Origin: Podocnemis expansa
Lineage: Eukaryota > Chordata > Testudines > Podocnemididae
Assembly: GCA_007922195.1 (NCBI GenBank)
Contig: ML681963.1
Span: 59,096,008-59,160,007, forward strand
DNA: 64,000 nt
Reading direction: 5' to 3'
A program made the position numbers and the translations under genes. Positions 1 to 10,399 of the stretch are shown one piece after another (the stretch's first letter is position 1; each line of letters opens with the position of its first letter). The notes under the pieces were generated by a model. The model was not told the origin of the DNA and searched no databases. It saw only the letters and a program-made list of their open reading frames with translations.

Positions 1-490
1 TCCCCAAGTCTGGGCTTCAGAGTTCTTCCCCTCCTGTTGGAGTTTCCTGCTGTAACGTGTTGACTGTTCAGCCACTTGGGTGTCTCACTGTCTTGTTGGA
101 TCCTCTGCCACTCTGGATCTGTTTCAGTCAGCTATTTGATGACTTTATTCACTCCACCCACCTACTAAGGCAACACTCTCTCTCTCTTTCGTGCTTTCCC
201 ACACCCTGTCTCCTGCACTGTTGCAGAGGCAGCATTAATATTTTGCATCCACTCAATATCAACAAACGGAAAGCCAGACATGCCTCAACTTCATAAAAAT
301 ACTACAGAAAATTCCCACTTCATCACAGGAGCAACAATTTCATCTTCCCACCCCATGTGCTTTAAAACTTAAAAGAGTACCTTGTTTTGAAGCATATACC
401 TGAATTTTTTAATTCACCCCCACATTCCCCATTTTAAGGCTGTATTTGAAATAGAATTCTGAAATAATACATTTATTCAAAAAAAAAAAA
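1..490. other. Unannotated flank left of the DIRS element
   Basis: I see no coding region or recognisable repeat here. The stretch is pyrimidine-rich near its start and ends in an A tract (about 480-491) that abuts the left terminus of the DIRS-like element. Confidence 0.5.
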
Positions 491-492
491 AG

Positions 493-650
493 GGTTATCC
501 ACCTTGTGGAGTAACTGGAGTTTGTCGAGATGTGTGTCCCTGTGCATACTCCACCTTGGGTGCTGGAGCATTCATGGAATACGGATCAGAGAACCTTCTA
601 GTAGTGCTTGTCTGGGTCATGTGGACACTGAGAAGCTGTCTCGTGCCACT
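493..650 (-). repeat. DIRS left inverted terminal repeat
   Basis: The segment around 535-617 is the reverse complement of 13211-13290. Both copies carry the TTGGGTGCTGGAGCAT word and the GAGAACCTTCTAGTAGT word at the same spacing. The outer edge (511-534) is complementary to ICR positions 782-805. Confidence 0.8.
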
Positions 651-774
651 GTAGGTGCCCTCTTGGCACACACGCAACCCAACACAACACCCCCCCCCAG
701 TTACTTCTCAACCAGTGAGTGAAGGGAAATTACCCTGAAGTAGAGAGCGGAGGAAGTTGGGTGGTGTTTCCCAC

Positions 775-870
775 AGGGAAACACATCTCAGAGAACTCCA
801 GTTACAACACAAAACGGGTAACATTTCTTTTTTGAAAACTGTCCCTATGGGTGCTCCACCTTGTGCAACT
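775..870. repeat. DIRS internal complementary region (ICR)
   Basis: Positions 782-805 are an inverted copy of 511-534 (shared GTAACTGGAGTT and GAGATGTG words). Positions 826-860, with TTTGAAAACTGTCCC and ATGGGTGCTCCA, resemble the reverse complement of the right terminus near 13265-13305. The left-end complement is joined directly to the right-end sequence. This is the arrangement expected of a DIRS ICR, which is thought to bridge the two termini in a circular intermediate. Confidence 0.75.
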
Positions 871-990
871 CCAAAGCCATGTCCTAAAGTGGAAGGAGGG
901 ACTTTGGAGTGATTAATTCATATGGAACAGTGTCATGTATAGGTGGGTTATCATCAGGAAGAGGCAGCATATTCAGGACTTCATACTGAA

Positions 991-1852
991 CTAGTGTTAC
1001 CAGATGTCAGGCAAAAGGAGGACATGTCCTCCTTTTTACCTTCACATCCTCTATCTGGCAAGCATTTTAAAATACATGATTTTGTCTGGCTTTTTATTTA
1101 TAGGGGTTGAAGTATGCTGGAATGCCATGGACTACATTATTTTTAGGGGAAGTGTTCCAGGGCCCCCTAAAAATGGAAGGATATTACATTTTTCTCCATG
1201 GCTATGTCTACATTGTAAAAGCTAAGTTGACTTTATTAAGTCAACTGAATAAAGTCTACTTAAAGTCGACTTTAACTAGACCTTATTAAGTTGACTTTAT
1301 AAAGTTGACTTTAAATGGGTGTCCTGGCTTAATTCAATAAAGTCGAATTAATGGTCCCACTGCACTAATTTGACTTTAAAGGGTCCTTAAGTCAACTTAA
1401 ACAGAGCCCTGTCTACACTAAAGGGCAATAAAGTCGACTTTAGGGTCCAGTAAAGTCGACTTTATAAGGTCCACTTATAAAGTCGACTTTGCCTTAAGTC
1501 GACTTAATAAAGTTGACTTAATGGTAATGTGGACTAACAAATTCAACTTAATAAAGTCGACTTAGTTCAGTGGGACCATTAATTCAACTTTATTAAGTTG
1601 AATTAAGCCAGACACCCATTTAAAATCGACTTTATAAAGTCGACTTAACGTAGAGTATACTCACTAAGTTGACTTAATAACGTCTACTTAAAGTTGACTC
1701 TAAGTAGACTTTATTAAGTCAATTTAATAAAGTCGACTTTGCTTTTATAGTGTAGACATATCTATAGTGTAGACATACCCCATGTGTCCTCTGATGTCCT
1801 CCTTTTCATACTTTCCTGTCCTCTTTTCCAAGCTTTGGTATCTGGTAGCCCT
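991..1852. mobile_element. hAT-like nonautonomous element, 8-bp TSD ATACTGAA
   Basis: Direct repeats ATACTGAA at 983-990 and 1853-1860 flank inverted ends sharing TACCAGAT. The 8-bp TSD is typical of hAT transposons. The element hosts the MITE at 1200-1780, which accounts for most of its length, and I see no transposase. It sits between the ICR and the recombinase C-terminus of the DIRS element. Confidence 0.75.
1200..1780. mobile_element. TCTACAC-type MITE with AAGTCGACTT words, TSD CAT
   Basis: The left end GGCTATGTCTACATT and the right end, reading GGGGTATGTCTACACT in reverse complement, form terminal inverted repeats. CAT at 1197-1199 and 1781-1783 is the 3-bp TSD. The interior is filled with variants of the palindromic word AAGTCGACTT / TTAAGTTGACTTTATT, and much of the element folds back on itself. 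The right terminus is partly duplicated (two AGTGTAGACATA copies near 1749-1779). No coding capacity is visible. Confidence 0.8.
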
Positions 1853-2831
1853 ATACTGAACCATTACTGAAGAGAAACTGAGAGCAGAGGGAACCAGACA
1901 GACAGGTTCTCCTAGCACAAAAACAACCCTCCCATCTGTCACTGTGGCAACTCCAATGACCTAAGGTAATCCAAAACACCACAAAGAGAGGACTGCTAGT
2001 CCTATAGCAGCATCAGATATTGATGCTTGATCAATAGCTTAGTGTTTTGTAAAAGTATGAATGGACACCCCTATGGTGGCCTTGCAAACATCAATAATAC
2101 GTATGTTATGGACAGAGCCATCCTTAAGGGGGCTAAAAGGGGCAACCACCCTAGGCCTCACGCTTTGGGGGGCCTTGCACTTTTGGGGGTCCCACACAAC
2201 CAGCAGAAGTAAGGGAGCAGGGACCTTCTTCAAGCTGAGGAGCTAGCCTGCCCAGGGAGCAGCTCCAGCTAGTCAGGGAAGGGAATTCAGACAGGCAGTG
2301 TTTGTTTACAGGAACTCTCCACTTAAGTAGCCACCTTCCCACAATTGCTCCCTGAGGGCAAGAGAAAGGGCAAGTGCTGAGATAAAACTTACAGAGCCAG
2401 CCTCAGTCAAGCAAACGGGGACAAAGTCAAAAGAATGTCACATCCTCAACCTTTACAAATCAGGACCTTCTCTTTGAATTTACATCAGCATCTCTAGAAA
2501 GCATTCAAGATATTAAGGAACTTTTTTCCTTCTACATTTAACAAGAGTTTTCTGTCTTCAGGGATGTCTTTTTGAGCAAACTTCTCTGTGCAGATAATGA
2601 TCTATTATACCTGAGAGAGAAGACCCCAGGCTAGCTCTTATATGGAAATACTAGGTTTTTAGGGTTAATGGCCATCAATCAACACATTAAAGAAGTTTTT
2701 ATGTCTTTCCTTCTGCACTGTAAGTATGCCCCATTGTCATTGATTGCAGTCAGACCACCAGTTCCAAAGCATGGCAAAGAGGAAAGCAGCTGTGGCCTTG
2801 CGGGTCTAGTTTAGCGAAGCAAACAAGGAAT

Positions 2832-2944
2832 CCCTGATGTAAAATAAACAAGGAGTCTTGTGGCACTTTTACAAGCTAACAAATAAATAAATTTTTAAAA
2901 TCTTTAAAAGTGCCACAAGACTTCTTGTTTGTTTTACATCAGGG
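2832..2944. repeat. Fold-back Penelope-tail repeat
   Basis: This is a palindrome with outer arms CCCTGATGTAAAA / TTTTACATCAGGG and inner arms carrying AGTCTTGTGGCACTTTT and its complement. The inner sequence is the terminal part of the Penelope 3' tail. The hammerhead-like core is missing from this copy. Confidence 0.6.
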
Positions 2945-3601
2945 TATCTGAGAGGAGGCCAAAGGTCCCTTGTTTCTTCCTCTCATCCTCAGACAGTACC
3001 TGAGTTTCATTACTTAGATCACCTGCAAAGCAATGAGGAATGTATGAATACATACATTAAAATAAGATGGAAAAGGAGAGAGTCAGGCAGCATAAAGGAA
3101 ATAACATGCATTAGACAATTGGAATCCAGTGCTTTAAGGTGAGAGAGGACCTGGATTTATTTCTTGATATTATCCCAAAAATAGCATCTCTCTCTCTCTG
3201 AATTTTCAATTTAACAAAAACTTGATCTAAGAAAAATTATTAAACTTGTAAAATTGTGTGCCCATCTTGAACAGAAAACCAGAACCACAAAGAAGAGTAT
3301 CTCCAGATGCTCCTGTCCACTTGGCTGTGAGGTTGATGAAACATCACCATGACACATTCAATATTGCCTACCCCAAACATCAAAAATAGTCACAAGTCTG
3401 GCTTAAATAGATCATTAAAACTCACTTAAAAATAACGAGATGTTTAAAGAAATAATAAATGAGGGGGAGCTATTTTCTTTGACTTCTGGGTTTTGAGCCT
3501 TTAGGATAAAGTCAGGTCATGTTTTTCTGCTTCTCTCTGCAACTTTTTAGCCTGAGGGCTAGACATTTATGATTTTATTAAAGAAAAATTATGACACTGC
3601 C

Positions 3602-4166
3602 CAGTGTTCCCTCTAAGCTGATGATGCAGCTGAACAAGTTATGAGTGCACTTGGGGAGCCAGCAGGCAGCAGGGAAGAAGCCCGTTGGGGCCTGGGGACC
3701 AGCGGGGAACTTGCTCAGCTGCATCATCAGCTTAGAGCAGTGGTTCCCAACCTATTTCAGGTTGGGGACCCCTTTGTAACAACAACAACAACAACCACCA
3801 CCAACCAACCAACCAACCAAATCTTTGCTCCCCCCCCCCCCCCAGATGATAATGTAATCTGGCCTGCACCAGTGGGAAAGCTGATGAGCAATGCTGCCAG
3901 CACCATTGCCCGCACCACCGGGGAGCTGAGCCACAGCAGCTGTGGTCCCCTGCCCTTGCCCCTTTGGGGGAGCTGCTGTGGCTCCATTCCCCTGCCAGGA
4001 TACAGCCACAGATGGGGAAAGGCAGCCCTGGCAGGGAGTATCTGGGCTGTAGCTGGAATCCAGCCACGGGTAGGGAGAGGCTCTACAGACCCCCTGCAAT
4101 GTGTCCATGGACCTCTGTGGGTCCCCGGACCACAGGTTGGGAACCACTGGCTTAGAGGGAACATTG
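3602..4166. mobile_element. Short hAT-like element (CAGTGTTCCCTCTAAGCTG ends)
   Basis: The left end CAGTGTTCCCTCTAAGCTG is inverted at the right end (CAGCTTAGAGGGAACATTG, interrupted by the nested 3738-4149 element). The same termini bound the element at 48074-48259. No convincing TSD is left, so the outer boundary is less certain than its neighbours. Without the nested element it is only about 145 bp. Confidence 0.6.
3738..4149. mobile_element. hAT-like element, perfect TSD GCTTAGAG
   Basis: The termini CAGTGGTTCCCAACCT and AGGTTGGGAACCACTG are inverted repeats. GCTTAGAG occurs at 3730-3737 and 4150-4157. The perfect ends imply a fairly young insertion. The interior has an ACA/ACC-rich simple repeat (3777-3820) followed by a C run. 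The open reading frames across it are chance readings of this GC-rich DNA. The element at 58163-58719 has the same termini. Confidence 0.85.
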
Positions 4167-4243
4167 CCAAAGTTTAAAATGGGGGGGCCCCCCCGCACAA
4201 ACTGATCCGCCCTGGGCCCTGCTCCCCCCTAGGGACGGCCCTG

Positions 4244-4635
4244 GTTATGGAGGAAAGTAATAGGAGTAGACATCGCCCTCATAGACTGGGATCTGGTAGA
4301 GACACCCTCGATATGCTGTAACAGGTGTGGATCTAGTCAGAGATTCATTTTGAGAGTCTCTGTTTGGAAACTGGATTTCCTTTATTTCTCTTGGACACAG
4401 AAACAAATAATCTATTCATTAATCTGAATTGTTTTGGTCTTTTTAGGTTTAACGTCAGTGCCCAGTAAATATCAAGCATGTGGAGGCTGCCATCCTGCAG
4501 GCTGTTAGGAAGTTTCAGCATGAAGACAGGTAAATGTATAGGTTGATTAAGGAAAAAAGTAGATGTTATCTTGGGCAAGGCCTTAACATGATCTTGTCTT
4601 TGTAAAAGATTGTAAAAGGTGGAGAAGACATAAGG
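4244..4635 (-). other. DIRS recombinase segment between two hATs
   Basis: This 390-bp piece belongs to the DIRS recombinase (minus-strand FFLNQPIHLPVF and SQSMRAM segments) and is bounded by the TSDs of the two flanking hAT-like insertions. Confidence 0.7.
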
Positions 4636-5457
4636 CAGGGGTAGGCAACCCCCATCACGTGTGCCGACAGTGGCACCCAAGCCCATTCAGAGTACCACAT
4701 GGCACCCTCTGCAGTACCACAGAAATTGCCACTCCTGCCACTGAAAGCCACTCTGGGCATCTTCCTTCAGGTGCAGCTGGAACACAGGGGTCCCCCCATG
4801 CCTCCACATGATACAGAAAAAAGCTGCCCAGAGTGGCTCTTCTTTGTAGTGTGATACTCCCCAAAGGAGCCACTCTGGGCAGCTTCTTTTTACAGCATGT
4901 CTGGGAACCTCTGAAAGGAGCCGCTTCTTTTTGTGGCATTGTGGGGCACAGACAAATAATGTAGGGGGACAGACATAATGAATTGCATTTACCTTTAAAG
5001 TATATGATAATATTGTGTATCTGTCCTTCAGCGTGCTAAGTAAAATAATTCTGTAACCCTGTGTAATAGACATTATAACCAATGTCCAACAAGACTCCAT
5101 ATTGTCAGTTTGGCGCTCCGGCTTAAACACTGAATTCCATTTTGTATACTTGATGAAATCTGGTTTAGGCGTATGCTGTATATGTTCTTTTAAATGTGTG
5201 AACAAGGTGTGTGAATGAAGGGCATTGTGTGTGTGAAGAGGCCAGTCTCAACTGCCAGCTGTCCTGATGAATCATAAGTACCATCTAACTGGATGAACAA
5301 TGTAGACATCCCATTAAAGCAAACAGAAGGAGCCACCCCAGAAAGAAAAGAACAAACTACAATCAAGTCTGCAATTGACTGGTGACCAATGATCTCACAG
5401 GAAGCCTGAGGCTACGTGACACAGCAAATCCCATAGACTTACATGAAGGCCTGCAAG

Positions 5458-5465
5458 TATAAAAG
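5458..5465 (+). promoter_or_regulatory. TATA box of the candidate LTR
   Basis: TATAAAAG lies about 240 bp upstream of an AATAAA signal (5702-5707), the usual spacing order within an LTR. Activity is unknown. Confidence 0.4.
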
Positions 5466-5619
5466 ATGGGTGAGAACATGAAAAATTCGGGGTCTCATTC
5501 TGCAACTGTCATCTTGGAGCATCAGATCATAACCGACACAGGCCTGGCTCCCTCCTTGTGCCCAGCCTAGTTGACCACTAGGTTGGCTCAAGGATATCAT
5601 ACCAGGTTGCAGAACTCTC

Positions 5620-5664
5620 TGTGCGCGTGCGTGTGCGCGCGCGCGCGTGTGTGTGTGTGTGTGT
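5620..5664. repeat. (GT/GC)n microsatellite
   Basis: An alternating purine-pyrimidine run (GTGCGTGT, then GCGCGCGC, then GTGTGTGT) lies inside the LTR-like segment and could favour Z-DNA. Confidence 0.85.
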
Positions 5665-6686
5665 GGAGTGAGACTGCCTTTTGCTATTCTTACTTATTTA
5701 CAATAAACATGGCATATTGCCTTGTCGCCCTGAATAAGATCCTGCTAGTCTTTTCTTTTTATTAGGGGGTGCTCTCCTGGGTGCCCTTTTTGGTATAACA
5801 GCATGCCTGGGGAACCCGGTCCTCAGGCACATCACCAAGATGAGCCATTCTGGGCAAATTCTTTCCATGGCATGCCTGGGAAGCACTCCCACGCCAGCTG
5901 TGACCACTGCTGAAGTTTTAGGCAGCCACCACGTTTTTTCAGCAGAGGGGGCTGCTGGCACCAGCTGAGGGTTAGGGAGGAAGGACCAGCACAGGGGTCG
6001 GCAAAGGTTGCTGACCCCTGACATAAGGGCTGAGAGTTCACTGATGTGACAAGCTGCAGCGAAGGCTACCAAGAAGGCCACCTTCATGGATAGATAGGAG
6101 ACAGAACACATGTCAAAGGTTTGAATGGCGTTTTGGTGAAGCTTCCAAGCACTAAATTTAGCTCCAACATGGGAGTGGGTAGGTGAACTTTAGGATAGAG
6201 ATTTTGAGTGTCCATGAGAAATCTCTTGATTGTTGAATGTAAGACCCGAGATGCATCCTGTGGTAACTCATGAAAGGCAGTAAGAGCTACAATGTGTACA
6301 TGGATAGCGCTAATCAATAATTTGGATATTTTTAACTATAGGAGGTAATCAAGGATCATCAGAATGGAAGCTGATTCCAGGTGAATGCTGTGTTGGGAAC
6401 ACCAGTGACAGAATCTTGTTCATTTTTGGACTTAAGTCTTGCATGTAGAAGGTTTACGACTGTGTATGAGAATGTGTTAAACTTCTTTAGAGCACTGAAG
6501 CTTCTCTTGGTTGAGCCAGATAGAAACCAAGCAGTCAGATGAAGTCTCCTGGGATCTGAGTGAGTTGTGAGTCCATTGTTTTGCATGGGGAGGTCCTCCA
6601 GGAGTGGTAGGATGATCAGCATTCTGATTGACATTTCTATTAGGTAAGTGTATCAAGGTTGTCTCAGCCATGCCGGTGCTGTCATT

Positions 6687-7076
6687 GGGTATGTCTACAC
6701 TATAAAAGCAAAGTTGACTTTATTAAGTCGACTTAATAAAGCCTACTTAAAGTCGACTTTAAGTAGACCTTATTAAATCAACTTAGTAAGGCTACACTAC
6801 ATGGCTACACTACACTAAATGGGTGCACTAGCTTAATTCGACTTAAGTTGACTTAGTGACCCCACTGCACTAAGTTGACTTTATTAAGTCGACTTAGTAA
6901 CTCCACTTTGCCTTAAGTCGACTTAATACTTAACTGTAAAGTCAACTTTATAAGCGGAAGTGTCGATTTTACCTGATGCTAAAGTCGACTTTATTGCCCT
7001 GCAATGTAGACAGAGCTTTGTTTAAGTCGACTTAAGGACCCTTAAGTCGACTTAAACATACAATGTAGACATACCC
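6687..7076. mobile_element. TCTACAC-type MITE with AAGTCGACTT words, TSD ATT
   Basis: The left end GGGTATGTCTACACT and the right end AATGTAGACATACCC are inverted repeats flanked by ATT at 6684-6686 and 7077-7079. The interior has many AAGTCGACTT-type palindromes. It is 390 bp long and sits in the DIRS element between the RNase H and recombinase segments. Confidence 0.85.
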
Positions 7077-8904
7077 ATTATGACTGTTGCTGCTTCCCAG
7101 TGAACTTTTAGGAGAACACAGTGAATTAGTGGAATGGGAGGGAAGCTGTAATGGAGCTTGTCAATCCATGGATGGAGGAATGTGTCTTGTAAAGACTGAT
7201 TCCTGGCATGAGCTCTGGAGCAATATTTTGGGCATTTGCAGTTGTTGTGTGTGGCAAAAAAGTCCATGGATAGGTGCCCCCACTGACAGAAGATGCTGTG
7301 TAGAAGGTCCGGTTGTATTTCTCCTTTATGATCCTGCGTGAAGGATCTGCTTAGGGAGTCGGCAATGATATTGAGAATGCAGGAGGTATGAGGCAGAGAT
7401 TAAGGTGTGGTTGTTTATACACCAGTTCCAAAGCCTGATGGCCTAGCTGCACAGTGTTTTTCAATGGGCTCCCCCTCGCCTGTTTATATAAAACATGCCT
7501 GCTACATTGTTGGTCATTATCTTCATGTATTGGTGAGCTATAAGGTTCTGGAAATGAGAGCAGACAGATCAGACAGCTCAGAGCATTAAGATATTTATGT
7601 ACAAGGTTGTTTCCTATGAGAACCATTTGCCCTGGGCAGTGCAGTGCTGGAGGTGGGTGCCCCATCCCATGAAGGAAGCATCTGTGGTCATAATAAGGGA
7701 TGGAGGCGTTGAAGAAATGGTACACCCATTTGTATGTTTGACAAGGTCATCCACCACTGAAGAGTATGTTTTACTTTGAGATATCAACAGTACTTTGTAA
7801 ATTGAATGGTATTTTGGCCTATACGCTGTGGCAAGCCATAGCTGGAAAAGATGCACACGTAGTCTTGCATCTTTGACTACAAACATAGTAGTTGCCATAT
7901 ACCCTAGGAACTGTAGACAGTTTCTTGCATTGGTTGTTGGGGCAAGAATAGTAGAATTTGTCCTGTACGATTATGGTGAGTCTTTGGTCTAGAAGGGAGG
8001 CCCTGGAACATCGAGAATCAAAACAGACTGCTATGAAGTCTATATTTTTAGACCATAGAAAAGTAGATTTCTGCCTGTCTATAAGGAGGCCCGGGCTCTG
8101 AAAGAGCTGCACTGTAACATTGACAGCATGGGATGCCAGTGTTGCAGAGGGAGCTTTTATCAGGCAATTGTCCAGGTAGGGGAAGATCATTATTCCCTGC
8201 TTACAAAAATGTGCCGCTATGACAGGCTATGTCTACACTACAGGGCTCAGATAAGCCGGCTTAGTAAAGTCTGCTTAAAGTAGACTTTATTAAGCCATTT
8301 TAGCACGTCCACACTCAAAATGCCAGGAGACTGCCCACGTCCACACTGGCAGCTGCTAGGTCATTCTAAGAATGGTGCGTTGTGCGTACCTGGCCCACAG
8401 TGCACCACAGCAGAAGTTCCCCTCTCTTCCAGCCACTCCTTTACTACAGGAAGCGAGTGACCACACCACCATCCATACTGTGTGTGGCAACAGGGAGCCC
8501 AGGGAGCCTGATATAGCCCAGTGATGTGACAGCGCAGAACTCTAGACCTTCCCTGTGTTGCCCAGACTCCTCCGGCTCTGGAACAGGTGCTGCAGGGCAA
8601 CTGCCAGCGCAGGGGCGGGGTGCAGCAGTAGTTAAGACTTAAACACCAGGAAACAGCACATAGAGGAAGGTGAAGTCAAATCACCTGTTAAAATGGGGGG
8701 GAAAAAATCCATAGTCAGGATTTAATCCTGCTTTCACACAATCTAATCTGAAAGAAATAGCAACTTTCTTTCTCTCTTTCCACATGCTATTTCCCAGTGT
8801 TTGAATCTTAACAACTGCTTTGATTTGCTGTCAGAGTGTGACCTGAGCCTATGTCTTATACTCCCCTGCATTTATTTCCTACCATTCTGTAAATTCCCCC
8901 ATTT

Positions 8905-9005
8905 TCAAACTATCTGATGAAGTGGACTTTTTCTCCCATGAAAGCTCATCCAATAAATAAATTTGTTAGTCTTAAACAGTACCTCTGGACTCCTTGTTTG
9001 TTTTA
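8905..9005 (+). repeat. Penelope 3' tail with hammerhead-like core
   Basis: The plus strand reads CTGATGA, then AGTGG, a short loop, CCCAT, GAAA and GCTCAT, followed by TTTGTTAGTCTT and CTCCTTGTTTGTTTT. The same series lies downstream of the GIY-YIG remnants at 22.4 kb and 25.1 kb. This appears to be a strongly 5'-truncated Penelope insertion. Confidence 0.65.
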
Positions 9006-9039
9006 CAACAATATCAGGGGTGTCCTTTGTGAAGAGGAG

Positions 9040-9400
9040 ACACACAGGGTTGGTTAGAGAGGGGGAAAGACAGGCAGGGTCAGGCTGAAAAGGGCAAGGG
9101 GGAGACAGGGGTTTGGGCAGAGAAGGGGGAGACACCAAGGATTGGGCTGAGAAGAGCACGGGGAGACAGGTTTGGGCAGAGAAGGGGAAGACACCCAGGG
9201 GTTGGCAGAGAAAGGTGAAACACATGGGTTTGGGCAGAGATGGAGCGAGACAGGCAGGGTCAGGCTGAGAATGGGGGAGACATGGAGGGCGGGCAAAGAA
9301 CGGGGGAGACATGCAGGGCGGGCTGAGAAGAGGGGAAATGCCGGGTCAGGCTGTGATGCCCAGTCCGGCTCAGAACGGGGGAGATCAGTCAGGGAACATG
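9040..9400. repeat. Minisatellite, degenerate GGGGGAGACA unit
   Basis: The repeat unit is roughly 35-45 bp, with GGGGGAGACA, GGGTTTGGGCAGAGAA and CAGGCTGAGAA variants recurring about nine times. It lies inside the composite element 8225-9711. The purine-rich strand gives long but spurious open frames. Confidence 0.75.
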
Positions 9401-10399
9401 GGGAGTTTGGCTGTGGTCCACACAGCTGGGAATGCTCTCAGCTGTGTTGTGCCTTCTAGCTAGCCTCCATCCCCATGTTTTCTGTGGCTGGGAGGCCAAA
9501 TAAGTTGATTTAAGACAAGTTCCCCTCCACATCGCCTTACGTCGACTTAATAAAGTCAACAACTGTAAAGTTGACTTTATAAGCGGAAGTAATAAAGTCG
9601 ACTTTACCTGATGCTAAAGTTGACTTTATTGCCCTGCAATGTAGACAGGGCTTTGTTTAAGTCGACTTAAGGACTCTTAAGTTGACTTAAACACACAGTG
9701 TAGACATACCCACAGAGAGTATTTCCGAGACTACTTGATGTGCTCCAGAAGGACAAAAAGGCAGAACTGTATACTGGTGACATGCATTGAATTGAATGAA
9801 TCTGAGTTATTTCTTATGTACAGAATATACAGATTTGTGAAAATAAGTGTCCTGGAGGTCAAGGGCCACAAACCAATCGCTTTTCAAGAGCTGGGATGAT
9901 TGCGAAGAGAGTGACCATCTTAAATTTTTGGTATTTGAATTTGTTTAATTTTTTCAGGTCAAGGATAGGACACAAGTCTCCTGATTTTTGGGTCAAGATG
10001 AAAAGGGAGTAGAAACCCTTACCATGGTGCTGGTCAGGTACCTTTCTATTGCGCCCACATTTAGAAGGTGTAAGACTTCCTGTTGGAGAAATTGAATGTA
10101 AGTAGTGTCCCTGAAGAGGGACAGGAAGGGTTATAAAAGGAGGATCTTGAAATGAATGGAATGGTGTAACCAAGTCAAATTGTATCCAAGACCCATTTAT
10201 CCTTGGTGATGGTTGACCAGTGTTGGAAAAAGTAGCTTAGGCGATTGCTGTAAATGGAAGATGGCAGTGGCTCATTAAATTTAGGGGGAGTTTGTAGGAC
10301 CTCGACTGAGGCCTCAAAACTGAGGTTCTGGGGGAGGAGCCTGTTACATCAAGGGTTAGTTGGATGGTTGTCTGCAACTCTGAGTATGCAGATGTTTAT

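Larger units (their letters stand above)
2113..4243. mobile_element. hAT-like element, 8-bp TSD GTTATGGA
   Basis: The direct repeats GTTATGGA at 2105-2112 and 4244-4251 match perfectly. The ends are inverted: AGAGCCATCCTTAAGGGGG on the left and AGGGCCGTCCCTAGGGGGG in reverse complement on the right. Removing the element restores a readable recombinase segment (ITFLHN joined to IRIIDVCKA on the minus strand), which confirms the boundaries. The interior contains a Penelope-tail palindrome (2832-2944) and nested hATs (3602-4166, 3738-4149). About 2950-3600 holds nothing I can name. Confidence 0.85.
4955..5775 (+). mobile_element. Candidate solo LTR inside the hAT-like element
   Basis: This sequence interrupts the internal repeats of the surrounding hAT and has LTR-like order on the plus strand: a U3-like part, TATAAAAG at 5458-5465, an R-like part and AATAAA at 5702-5707. 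A TG start near 4961 is plausible, but I cannot fix the 3' boundary or a TSD. No gag, pol or env sequence is present. An endogenous-retrovirus origin is an inference. Confidence 0.4.
4636..6020. mobile_element. hAT-like element, perfect TSD ACATAAGG
   Basis: ACATAAGG at 4628-4635 and 6021-6028 flanks ends CAGGGGTAGGCAACC and GGTTGCTGACCCCTG, which are imperfect inverted repeats. The outer parts (4636-4950 and 5775-6020) share a degenerate internal repeat (GCCACTCTGGGCA, CAGCATG.CTGGG). The middle looks like a separate LTR-like insertion. Excising 4636-6020 rejoins the DIRS recombinase near its SELSALM segment. Confidence 0.85.
1960..6660 (-). pseudogene. DIRS tyrosine recombinase, broken and split twice
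   Basis: Minus-strand pieces lie at 6.63-6.02 kb (with VHLPTPMLELNLVLGSFTK and KVAFLVAFAAACHISELSAL), 4.62-4.25 kb (KIMLRPCPR, FFLNQPIHLPVF, then SQSMRAMSTPITFLHN) and 2.10-1.96 kb (NIRIIDVCKATIGVSIHTF). hAT-like elements at 4636-6020 and 2113-4243 separate them. In tyrosine recombinases the box I Arg lies in a G-x-R-x-S-E-L context; here it reads CHISEL, with His encoded at 6046-6048. The HxxR motif reads QSMR. The position expected for the nucleophilic Tyr, after HTFTKH, is a TAA stop (2039-2041). Three of the four catalytic positions I can locate are therefore gone. The enzyme would integrate the circular DNA copy. Confidence 0.8.
8225..9711. mobile_element. Long TCTACAC-type composite element, TSD ACA
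   Basis: The left end GGCTATGTCTACACT (8225) and the right end AGTGTAGACATACCC (to 9711) are flanked by ACA at 8222-8224 and 9712-9714. The right 170 bp carries AAGTCGACTT words as in the shorter relatives. The middle (8330-9500) is unrelated to them: a moderately GC-rich segment, a Penelope tail (8905-9005) and a minisatellite (9040-9400). At 1487 bp it is almost four times longer than the 390-bp family member. Minus-strand reading frames in 8361-8600 show no transposase motif I recognise. It interrupts the DIRS RT. Confidence 0.75.
7085..10260 (-). pseudogene. DIRS reverse transcriptase / RNase H, broken
   Basis: The minus-strand order is an RT N-terminal part (10.17-9.86 kb, with GKGFYSLFILTQKS, LCPILDLKKLN and KMVTLFAIIPAL), a break at the 8225-9711 insertion, the polymerase active-site segment (8.19-7.82 kb, IFPYLDNCLIKAP), an RNase H-like part (7.9-7.61 kb, MTTDASFMGWGTHLQH), and a downstream segment at 7.27-7.05 kb (MDFFATHNN and HYSFPPIPLIHCVLLKV) that usually follows RNase H in these elements. 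The YLDD box reads YLDN, so the second catalytic Asp is lost. Stops and frameshifts are frequent. It is a dead copy of the enzyme that would reverse-transcribe the element RNA. Confidence 0.8.

Noticed and set aside
1200..1780. CRISPR-like array of short repeats
   Set aside because: The words are self-complementary, irregularly spaced and in both orientations inside a TIR-bounded MITE with a TSD; there are no cas genes and the DNA is vertebrate.
3641..4177. 178-residue open frame and its antisense partners
   Set aside because: It spans two nested hAT elements and the ACA/ACC simple repeat, so it is a chance frame.
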